From assembly GCA_002315875.1 (NCBI GenBank), contig DCIL01000023.1, forward strand, positions 1,920 through 15,356: a DNA stretch of 13,437 nt, given 5' to 3'. The notes under the pieces are model-generated. The model saw only the letters and a list, made by a program, of their open reading frames with translations. It had not been told where the DNA came from and made no database searches. This DNA comes from Verrucomicrobia bacterium UBA1727. GTDB lineage: Bacteria; Verrucomicrobiota; Kiritimatiellia; RFP12; UBA1067. How positions within the stretch are numbered: position 1 is the first letter of the stretch; each line of letters starts with the position of its first letter. Below, piece by piece: positions 1-7,500 of the stretch. Both the position numbers and the translations under genes were made by a program.

Positions 1-1
1 G

Positions 2-136
2 ACGATGTTCCGCGAGCAGGGGCTGAGTGTCTATTCCGCCGCGTGGCGTGCGCTTGAGGCGGACGACTCGCCGCTCGCCCCGCTTACGATTCCCGCCGAG
101 GCCGAACCTCGCGAAGGCATCATCCGCCGCTACTGA
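2..136 (+). CDS. C-terminal end of an unidentified protein (partial)
   Basis: An open frame runs in from the left edge (first full codon at position 2) and ends at TGA 134-136. It gives 44 residues beginning TMFREQGLSVYSAAWRAL and ending GIIRRY. The codons are GC-rich in third position like the genes downstream, so it reads as genuine coding sequence. The first half looks helical and the second half is Pro/Ala/Glu-rich, like a loose C-terminal tail. I do not recognise the family. The stop lies 89 bp before the next start, and a separate promoter sits in between, so it is probably the end of a different transcription unit. Confidence 0.6.
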   Translation, partial: TMFREQGLSVYSAAWRALEADDSPLAPLTIPAEAEPREGIIRRY

Positions 137-149
137 CCAGTCAGGTCGG

Positions 150-178
150 TTGATTGTCGGTGGGGGATTTGATAGTAT
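150..178 (+). promoter_or_regulatory. Candidate sigma70-type promoter for the oxidoreductase-GH2 unit
   Basis: TTGATT (150-155) and TAGTAT (173-178) are separated by 17 bp and resemble -35 and -10 boxes. The transcript would start near 185 and leave about 40 nt of leader including a Shine-Dalgarno. An alternative -10, TATATA at 199-204, has no well-spaced -35 (the TTGATA at 169-174 is 24 bp away). The exact promoter is therefore uncertain. Confidence 0.4.
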
Positions 179-190
179 ACACGCTATCAA
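169..190. promoter_or_regulatory. Operator-like inverted repeat over the -10 box
   Basis: TTGATAG (169-175) and CTATCAA (184-190) are perfect 7-bp inverted arms separated by 8 bp. The centre contains a smaller palindrome, GTATAC (175-180). The dyad covers the proposed -10 box and start point, which is where a repressor of the LacI or GntR type would bind. An RNA hairpin with only AT-rich arms and no following T-run makes a terminator unlikely. The binding protein is not encoded in this window. Confidence 0.5.
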
Positions 191-212
191 TTGAACCCTA
201 TATAGAACTCAA

Positions 213-219
213 AAGGAAG
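213..219 (+). promoter_or_regulatory. Ribosome binding site that fixes the oxidoreductase start
   Basis: AAGGAAG lies 6 nt before ATG 226. It supports that start over a TTG at 154 in the same frame, which would put 24 unlikely residues ahead of a textbook Tat signal. Confidence 0.7.
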
Positions 220-225
220 ATTACC

Positions 226-1647
226 ATGGAAAGACGTGAATTCATCAAAGCGGGTATGTTGGCGGCGAGCGCGGCAGCGGTGCCGAACATTCTTAAGGCG
301 GGCTCGAAGGAGAAGGTCCGCATGGGCTTCATCGGTGTCGGCAACCGCGGCACTCAGCTGATGCACATCTTCATGAAGAACCCCAAGGTCGAGGTCGTGG
401 CGCTCTGTGACATCTACGAGCCGTTCCTCTACCGCAAGTTCGATGAGTTCGATCCCAAGTTCTTCGAATGGGGACTCAAGGGCCGCATTCCTTCGCTTAC
501 GAACCGCAAGGGCGATGTCAAGCCCCAGGAGGGCCAGCTCCTCGAACTGATCAAGGCGGGCAAGATCGCCTTCTACAAGGATTACAAGGCGCTGCTCGCG
601 GATAAGAACGTGGACGCGGTCTGCATCGCGACTCCCGACCACTGGCACGCGATCATGACGATCGATGCGATCAAGGCGGGCAAGGATGTCTATTGCGAGA
701 AGCCGCTCACCGCGACCGTGGTCGAGGGACGCGCGATGGTGAACGCCCAGAAGAATTCGAAGCAGATCGTCGCTGTCGGTCTCAATCGCCGCGGTGGCGA
801 ACCGTATCGTCGTCTCAAGAAGGCGATCGATTCCGGCAAGTACGGCGAGTTCCGCACCGGCCGCGCAGCGCGTGTTTCCAACATCTTCCCGAACGGCATC
901 GGCAAGTGTCCGCCCTGCGAGCCGCCGAAGGGCTTTGATTGGAACGCCTGGCTCGGTCCGCGCGCGTATCGTCCCTACAAGTACACCACCGCCCCTTATT
1001 ACTTCCGCTGGCACACCGACTTCTCGAGCCAGGTAGGCAACTGGGGTGTGCACTATCTGGACGCGATGCGCTGGATGATGGACGAGACCGCGCCGCAGTT
1101 CATCACTGCGGTCGGCGGCCAGTACTATACCGAAGGTCGCAGCGATTCGGAGATTCCGGATACGATGTTCTGCCTCTTTGAGTTCGCGAGCAAGAAGGTG
1201 ATGGAGTTCAACGTCTTCGAAGGCGGCAGGTCGAATCCGATCCGTCAGGGCGAGCTGGAACTTGCCGGCGGTGATGCGACGATCTTCGCCTCGCAGGGCG
1301 GATGGGAGATCAAGCCCTCGACCTTCAAGGAATTCAACAATCCCGTCAACAAGATCGAGCCGATCAAATATGAGTACAAGGAGGCGATGCTCGATGACGG
1401 CTCGGCAGAGTCCTCGACGCGCAACGTGATCGGCGACTTCATCGACCGCTGCCTCGACCGCAATCCCGAAGTGCTCTGCACGCTCGAGAACGGCCATCGC
1501 TCGACCTCGTTCGCGCACCTTGCCAATATCGCCTACAAGGTCGGCAAGCGTCTCGAGTGGGATGCCGAGAAGGAGCTCTTCGTCAACTGTGACGAGGCGA
1601 ATAAGCTTCTCCATTACAGCTACCGCGATGGCTATAGGTTGGGGTGA
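226..1647 (+). CDS. Tat-exported Gfo/Idh/MocA-family NAD(P)-dependent oxidoreductase
   Basis: A 473-residue protein that probably oxidises or reduces a sugar or sugar derivative in the periplasm. The N-terminus MERREFIKAG, followed by an Ala-rich stretch, is a twin-arginine signal (Arg3-Arg4), so it should be exported folded with its cofactor. The Rossmann fold follows: the dinucleotide loop GFIGVGNRG is at residues 34-42 and the family motif CEKP is at 157-160, with the usual DHWHA just before it at 138-142. The C-terminal substrate domain contains GNWGVHYLDAMRW (271-283), whose His276 sits where the family places a catalytic histidine. Length and layout match the secreted Gfo/Idh/MocA proteins abundant in Planctomycetes and Verrucomicrobia. 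Some relatives (GH109) use the bound NAD to cleave glycosides, so a hydrolytic role is possible. It is followed 49 bp later by a GH2 gene and is probably co-transcribed with it. The family is secure; the substrate is unknown. Confidence 0.9.
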   Translation: MERREFIKAGMLAASAAAVPNILKAGSKEKVRMGFIGVGNRGTQLMHIFMKNPKVEVVALCDIYEPFLYRKFDEFDPKFFEWGLKGRIPSLTNRKGDVKPQEGQLLELIKAGKIAFYKDYKALLADKNVDAVCIATPDHWHAIMTIDAIKAGKDVYCEKPLTATVVEGRAMVNAQKNSKQIVAVGLNRRGGEPYRRLKKAIDSGKYGEFRTGRAARVSNIFPNGIGKCPPCEPPKGFDWNAWLGPRAYRPYKYTTAPYYFRWHTDFSSQVGNWGVHYLDAMRWMMDETAPQFITAVGGQYYTEGRSDSEIPDTMFCLFEFASKKVMEFNVFEGGRSNPIRQGELELAGGDATIFASQGGWEIKPSTFKEFNNPVNKIEPIKYEYKEAMLDDGSAESSTRNVIGDFIDRCLDRNPEVLCTLENGHRSTSFAHLANIAYKVGKRLEWDAEKELFVNCDEANKLLHYSYRDGYRLG

Positions 1648-1654
1648 AGCCCAG

Positions 1655-1687
1655 AGCTGAAGTTGAAGTGAAGGTGTAGGTGCAGAG
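1655..1687 (+). repeat. Purine-rich GTGAAG low-complexity stretch (copy 1)
   Basis: The gap between the oxidoreductase stop and the GH2 start is made of imperfect GAAGTT / GTGAAG / GTGTAGGTG units. The 12-mer GTGAAGGTGTAG (1668-1679) also occurs at 9416-9427, just before the pheT start. The AGGTG it contains is the only weak Shine-Dalgarno for the GH2 gene. Whether it is a dispersed element or chance simple sequence cannot be told from one window. Confidence 0.3.
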
Positions 1688-1696
1688 CGGTTAAAT

Positions 1697-4453
1697 GTGA
1701 TATCGTTCTTCACGAGTGGCTTTTTGGTTCTGGGTCTTGTCGTTCATGCGACTCACGACAACTGGGGGGTGCCGACGTCATTTGGACGTCAAGGGAGTCC
1801 GGCGGTCGTCAATGCGCCGGTGCGGGCGCCCGAGCAGGATGTCTTCTCGTTGAATGGCGAGTGGGAGATTCTGACGGACGAGAAGAGCATTCCCTACGGA
1901 GCCAAGCCGTGGGCGCTTGATTCGAAAGGGGGACTCCCGACACGACTGAAGGATGATGAGGCGTGGAGGAAGTTCCTGAAGGTCGGCGCCTATCACAGGG
2001 ATGGTACGGGCGTGACGAGCCGTGTGACGATTCCCGGTTTCTGGGAGGTGCAGGGCATTGGCGAGAAGGGCGTCGGACGTTACTGGGATAGTCCCGACCG
2101 CGGCGCCTTCGTCTTTCGCCATGTCTTTTCCGGTTCGGCGCTTCTGAGGCGGCGCTTCACGGCGCCGTCGCGTTGGAAGGGACGTCGTCTCTGGTTCAAG
2201 GTTGGCGGCGTACAGAATCAGGCGTATTTCTGGTTCAATGCCAGACCTGCGGCCTTCATCCGTCAGTCCTGCGGCACTTACAAGTTCGATATCACTGATC
2301 TGATACGTCCCGGCGAAGCCTTTGACGTGGTGGCGCTTGTTCATACTGATGGACCTTCCAAGTTCGGAAGTTGGAATTCCCTCCATCACCTCAGCGGATT
2401 CTATCGTGCGCTTGAGATCGAGGCGACGGACGAGGTGTGGCTCGATGACGTCTGGTGCCGTGGGAGCGCCGCGGCCAGCGAGGCAGAGATCCACGTGTCG
2501 CTCGGTGGCCTGCGCAAAGGAGAGGATTGTGTCGTGCGTGCGGTTGTCGGCGATGCCGAGGCGGTAACGAAGCTTGCGACAGGCGAGGATGCGGTGCTGC
2601 GCCTGCCGGTTCCCGGGGGACGTCTTTGGTCGCCAGAGCAGCCGAATCTCCATACGGCTCGCGTAACGGTCGTCCGCGGCGGAAAGATCGTCGGCGCCTG
2701 GCATGAACGTTTCGGCGTCCGGACGCTCGAGGTCAGAGACAAGCAGTTCTACCTCAATGGACGTCCGTTTTTCGTGCGTGGGTGCGGCAATCATGGACGT
2801 GACGCGCTCACCTATATCAATGAAGCGAAGGCGTCTCTCCTTCGTCATCGCGTTTCGCTTCTGCGCGCGGCCGGCTTTAACCAGTCGCGACACCATACCA
2901 ATTGTCCCTTCGCCGAATATTTCGACGCGGCAGATGAACTCGGCGTCTTCGTCCAGCCGGAATTGCCCTATGCCTGCAGCGGCCCGAACGAAGCGATTCC
3001 ATTTTCTCCGCTTTTCGATGCCGCGGAGTACGTGCGCCATTGCCGGCGGCATCCGTCGTTCGGGATGCTCTCGATGGGCAATGAGGGACATCTGGCCGAA
3101 TGTGATGGCGAATTGTATCGTTGGATGAAGGCGAATGCGCCGAATGTGCTGGTTGTTCACAACGACGGAGGTTATAACGCGCCTGGGAATACGGACTTCT
3201 ACACCGGACCAGACAACGTATGGACGGGTTCTCTCACCAACAGGCCTCGTCCGTTCGTCGCGCATGAGTATCTGAATCTCGGCATCAAGGAGGATCCGCG
3301 CGATGCCGACCGGTATACGGGCCTTGTGTCCCCACCGAGGAGCTGGCGCGATTTCGACGCTGGACTCGTCCGCGCAGGCCTTACGCGCGAGTGGGGACTT
3401 CGTTGCGTAGATGCCGCGCAGCGCCTTCAGGCCTTCTATGAGAAGCGGGGAATCGAGGCGGCGCGGATGGATCCGGCCTGCTCGGGTTACAGCTTCTGGT
3501 CGATCACCGATTCCGGCGCCTCGACAACTGGTCCTTCGGTCGCACAGGGCTACTTCAATGCCTTCTGGGAGCCCAAGCGATGTGGGCTCAAACCGGACGA
3601 GTTCGCGCGTTTCAATGGCGCGGACGCAATTTTGATTCGTCCCCGCGATTCGTCCCGCGTTCTCGTCTCCGGCGAGAGTTTCGCCGCGGACATCCTGCTT
3701 GCCGCGTATGGAGAGCGGGATCTTGCCGGCACCGAGGTTACGTGGTGTCTCGCTTCATCGTCAGGAGAGCTGCAGCGCGGTTCGTTGCCCGTGATCGGAT
3801 CCGTAGCACCGGGTCCCGCGCGCACGATTGCCGCGCTAAATTGTGCAGTTCCCGCTGTCGTTTCCGCGACCAAGGTGATGCTTGAGATTTCCTTTGGCGG
3901 AGTTTCGAATTCGTGGGAGTATTGGATTTTTCCGCCGCGCGCTCGCCGCGATGGCCGTGACCTTGCGGTCGAGGCCTCCTTGATCAACGTCTTCGACAAG
4001 CTATATCGCGATGTGGCGGTCATCGGGTCGTCCGCTGCCGCCGGACGTAAGGTAGAGGTTCGCAAATTCACGGAAGGGGCAAGACCGACGCCTGGGGCGC
4101 GCACGCTGTTCGTAGCGCAAACGGATGGAAAACCGAATGTCTCGCTTGGTTGGTGGTGGCTCGGGGACCAGGTCGGCACGGCCTTCGCAGGCCATCCCGC
4201 CCTCAAGGGCCTGCCGCACGATGGTTATCTTTCACCACTGTTCTTCCGCATCCTCAAGCGCGGCAAACCGTTGCCGTTCGCGTCCGTTCCAGTTGAGAAA
4301 CTGATTGCCGTCGGAGAAGGGCGTGACGGTTATTTCTGCTATCTCGGCGGTGACCGCGAGACGCTTTATGCTTTTGGACTCGATGTTCTCAACGGCACGG
4401 TTGAAGCATCATCGCTCCTCGACGGGCTTATCGATTATCTGCGGGGATTATGA
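1697..4453 (+). CDS. Secreted glycoside hydrolase family 2 enzyme (beta-galactosidase/glucuronidase-like)
   Basis: A 918-residue GH2-type exo-glycosidase. Order of parts: hydrophobic signal-like segment (about 4-18, ending VVHA before THDNWG); jelly-roll sugar-binding domain with LNGEWEI (52-58), IPGFWEVQG (112-120) and LSGFYRALEIEAT (232-244); Ig-like domain ending FGVRTLEV (339-346); TIM barrel opening FYLNGRPFFVRGCGNHG (351-367). Glu463 in SMGNEG is the expected acid/base. Glu524 in AHEYLNLG is the likely nucleophile. Their 61-residue spacing is shorter than the 76 of LacZ (E461/E537). NSWEYWIFP (738-746) and a last domain with GHPALKGLPHDGYL (832-845) resemble extended GH2 proteins of Bacteroidetes and Planctomycetes. 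The start is GTG, the first usable start after an in-frame stop at 1664. The signal lacks the usual positive residues near its N-terminus. It probably works with the preceding oxidoreductase on the same glycan. Family sure, substrate unknown. Confidence 0.9.
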   Translation: MISFFTSGFLVLGLVVHATHDNWGVPTSFGRQGSPAVVNAPVRAPEQDVFSLNGEWEILTDEKSIPYGAKPWALDSKGGLPTRLKDDEAWRKFLKVGAYHRDGTGVTSRVTIPGFWEVQGIGEKGVGRYWDSPDRGAFVFRHVFSGSALLRRRFTAPSRWKGRRLWFKVGGVQNQAYFWFNARPAAFIRQSCGTYKFDITDLIRPGEAFDVVALVHTDGPSKFGSWNSLHHLSGFYRALEIEATDEVWLDDVWCRGSAAASEAEIHVSLGGLRKGEDCVVRAVVGDAEAVTKLATGEDAVLRLPVPGGRLWSPEQPNLHTARVTVVRGGKIVGAWHERFGVRTLEVRDKQFYLNGRPFFVRGCGNHGRDALTYINEAKASLLRHRVSLLRAAGFNQSRHHTNCPFAEYFDAADELGVFVQPELPYACSGPNEAIPFSPLFDAAEYVRHCRRHPSFGMLSMGNEGHLAECDGELYRWMKANAPNVLVVHNDGGYNAPGNTDFYTGPDNVWTGSLTNRPRPFVAHEYLNLGIKEDPRDADRYTGLVSPPRSWRDFDAGLVRAGLTREWGLRCVDAAQRLQAFYEKRGIEAARMDPACSGYSFWSITDSGASTTGPSVAQGYFNAFWEPKRCGLKPDEFARFNGADAILIRPRDSSRVLVSGESFAADILLAAYGERDLAGTEVTWCLASSSGELQRGSLPVIGSVAPGPARTIAALNCAVPAVVSATKVMLEISFGGVSNSWEYWIFPPRARRDGRDLAVEASLINVFDKLYRDVAVIGSSAAAGRKVEVRKFTEGARPTPGARTLFVAQTDGKPNVSLGWWWLGDQVGTAFAGHPALKGLPHDGYLSPLFFRILKRGKPLPFASVPVEKLIAVGEGRDGYFCYLGGDRETLYAFGLDVLNGTVEASSLLDGLIDYLRGL

Positions 4454-4555
4454 GGACGGCAACTTCCTGCTCAACGGCACGCATTGTCGCTTGTCGAGAG
4501 CGGCTTCCCGTTCGTCTCCCAATTCGATCATTTCGACGCGTTTCACAATTGGTAA
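4454..4555 (+). other. Intergenic stretch with coding-like traces in two frames
   Basis: Between the GH2 stop and the next promoter two short pieces look coding. In the frame of 4452-4481 the bases read EDGNFLLNGT with nearly every third position G or C. From 4484 the frame of the GH2 gene reads LSLVESGFPFVSQF and continues to a TAA at 4553, also with this genome's codon style. The two would join through a frameshift near 4482. This could be the leftover of a deleted gene, an unused C-terminal extension of the GH2 protein beyond its TGA, or chance. I do not recognise a family. Confidence 0.2.
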
Positions 4556-4585
4556 TTGACTGGTTGGGATAGAATATGGCATAAT
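4556..4585 (+). promoter_or_regulatory. Promoter of the repeat-protein gene, with leaderless geometry
   Basis: TTGACT (4556-4561), 18 bp, then CATAAT (4580-4585) are good -35 and -10 matches. Transcription should begin about 7 nt past the -10 box, close to 4592, only a few bases before ATG 4595. No Shine-Dalgarno is present upstream, so the message is probably leaderless. Confidence 0.6.
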
Positions 4586-4597
4586 ATGCGCATTATG
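4580..4597. promoter_or_regulatory. Inverted repeat spanning the -10 box and start codon
   Basis: CATAAT (4580-4585) and ATTATG (4592-4597) are perfect 6-bp inverted arms around ATGCGC. The left arm is the -10 box and the right arm contains the ATG. It could be a repressor site. With 6-bp AT-rich arms, chance is a real alternative. Confidence 0.3.
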
Positions 4598-7500
4598 AGG
4601 TCATTGTTTTTCTGCTTGGTTGCATTTGCGGCGGTGGTCGCGGGTGCGGGTGAAACTTTCAAATGGACTGGCGCGGCCAGCGCAAGCTGGACCAACGCCG
4701 CGAACTGGCAGCTGAAGAGCGGGGAAACGTATGTCGCCGCAACGCGCTGTCCGGGAAACGGTTCTGACCATCTCGGCGACGAGTGTATCTTCGGTCCGCT
4801 TGCAGATGGTGGCTCCACTGTTGTGGACATCAGCTTGGACAAGTTCGGCTCCGAGACATACAAGAATGCCGTGACGAATGTCTATAGAATCAATTTCATC
4901 GCAGGGGCGCCGTCCTATACTTTCAAGGGTCCTGCAATGACGCGCACGAAAAGTACGGCACCTCAGGATTATACCTGTCTCAAGTTCGAGAATGGCGGTG
5001 GTATCACCATTGACAGCGATGTGACCAACGATCAGCATTTTGAATGTGTTTTCGGCGGAGTTAGTCGCAATAGTCCATTTGCCTACTCCGACCTGTCTAT
5101 TAATATGTATCTTAATGCGCCCGGCAATACTTTGTATTTGAATGGTTATTTCAATGACGCGTCTGGAAAGGGATCGTATGTTTCCATTTCTGGAAAGGGA
5201 AATCTTGTCTGGTCCGGTGAAAGCTACGGCGATTGGGGCCCAAGCTATTTTTCCGTTGGGAATACGGGGACAGTGGAGTTTCGCAGCACGAGTAGCGGCT
5301 TGCAGCCGAAGAGCTGGAGCTTTAACAACAACAGCAAGATCACAATTCCGTCCGGTTATGTTTCGCTGTGCGCGCGCGATGGTGGCGACACCAAGGACGC
5401 CGGTGTTACCTTTTACAAGACAGTAACCGTTGATGGTGGTGGCGCGCTTTTGCTTTACAGTCAGCAGACATACGATACTTACGGCATTACCGCGGCTTCC
5501 GGGGCGGAGGTTACGCTTGACGTCGTCCTCAAGAAGTCGAACAAAACCAGCACTTACGTCAACAGGTCGGCATTGCTCTGTGGTGCCGGAACTTTTATTC
5601 TTTGTTCTTCAAACGACTTCAGCGGTGCGCTTATGTTGAAGGGCGGGGTAACGGTAAAGGCGGCGAAGCTCGGTCTTAAGGGCTGCACGCGACTTGAATC
5701 GAATATCGGTACGGGCGATCAGGTCATTTATCGCAGTAGCGGAACTCTCAAGTATACTGGTGTTGGTGAGACGTGCGATCGCGATTTTACCATCACAAAC
5801 TACGCTAAAGTCGCCACGCTTACGGCGGGCGTCATTAACTCAGGTTCAGGAACTCTGGTGCTAACTGGCAATTTCCGCGCTGATTCCGCCGGTACCACGT
5901 TCAAGATGGGCGGCACCGAAACCTCGCCTGTGGATTTCAACGGCACCTTTGACGCGGAGAGCGAGAATGTTGCCTTGCAGGTGGCAGGTGTTCTTGACCT
6001 TGCCTCGCTCGAAGCGATTCCTGAGAAGATCACGGCCTTTACCTTTGCCGCGGGAGCGAACAAGCTGATCGTTCCGGAAGGGAAGCAGAGCGTGATTGTA
6101 GGATGGACGACTCCTGCTGCAGGTTCTTCAATCAACTTCGTAGCGCGTAACGGTGCGACCGTCAAGCTCGGCGGGATTTCCGCAGCGGCTTTGTTGCCGA
6201 ACAACGTACAGCTCAACGGCGAGCCGGCGAAAGTTGATGCGAACGGGGTGATGACCTCGGCGTATGCCTACTGGAAGACGGCGCGGGACGGTAACTGGAA
6301 CGAGAGCGCCAAGTGGAAATCCGGTGAAGTGCCGACGGCGCTTGATCACGTGCTCGTCAATGCGTCCGGAGCCGATTATACCGTCACGGTGAGCGACAGC
6401 TCCGCCGAGGCGTCGAAGTACATTACCGTCGGCACAGGAAGCGATGACAACACCGCTACGGTGGCTCTTGGGAAGAACGTCTTTCTCGACGGCACACGCG
6501 ACATCCGAATCGTGAAGGGCGGCAAGGTGACGATCGGAGGGGAGAACACCTTCGAATGGGGAGATGCGAGTAAGGTGACAGACACCAATCTTCTCTTTGG
6601 AGGAGAGATGGTGTTTGCGGACGATTCGCAGCTGATCGTGTCCAACAGGATATCCAGTTCCTCGAGTGGCGTCTTGATCATGGGCACGGGTACGACTACG
6701 CTTACCAACAATGCGAGATTCGTAAGTCAAGATTATCTGAGCAGTGGCGATCAGATGTATGTCACTCCAAGCACAGAAGGCGGCGAAAGCCGTGTCCGTT
6801 TCTTCGACACGGCGCATTGGATTTCTCGGTCCAATAACAGTGCGATTCACATCGGTCGAAATTCCGGTAGCGGTGTTGGTGTCTGCGATGTCGAGTTGGA
6901 GAATAACGATCGAAAACTCTCTCAGGATATTGACGGATACACTGCGGGTATGGTTTCCTGGTATGTCGGTAATGCTACTCAAGGTCGCAAGGGCACGGGA
7001 GTGCTCAACTTGAAACGCGGATACCTCCTCTTCAGCAACAATGGCATGAATGCCGGTATGGCGGCGGGAGGAGTGATGGCCGACTGGATTGCGGCAAATT
7101 CCGGTACGGTCATTTCCGGACTTGTCAATCAAACTTCGGGTATTGTTGCTGGCGGCAGTTATATGCCTGGATATCAGAACAATGCGATTTCCGGGTTCAT
7201 TGTCGGCAACGGCATTCGAGTTTACGAAGGAAACGTTGTTTACGGTGAGTATAATCTCAAAGCCGGAACTATTGACGCGACCGCTGGTTTCGCAGTGATT
7301 GGATCTGGTCCTTCGGCCTACGGCGTGTTCAATGTTGGCGATGAGGATAATGAGAACGCCGCCCAGTCAGTTAAGCTCAATGGACCGTGGGGTCAAGGCG
7401 GAGGAAATTACCACAACGTTACCGTGATTGGCTTTGGCAAGGGTAAGGGCTTGATGAAGGTCTTTGGTCCCAAGGCCGAGGTATTCTTCCGCGGCGGACT

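Noticed and set aside
154..225. Upstream TTG start for the oxidoreductase
   Set aside because: It would bury the Tat signal behind 24 residues and has no SD. ATG 226 has AAGGAAG at 6 nt.
187..1713. 508-residue - strand open frame opposite the oxidoreductase
   Set aside because: Antisense shadow of a well-recognised gene; low-complexity Arg/Leu/Asp composition and no recognisable motif.
1778..3265. 495-residue - strand open frame opposite the GH2 gene
   Set aside because: Antisense shadow; the + strand has clear GH2 motifs throughout.
4450..4572. 40-codon frame starting with an ATGA overlap at the GH2 stop
   Set aside because: The overlap looks tempting, but the peptide (MRTATSCSTARIV...) has poor codon use, lacks a family and runs into the next promoter.
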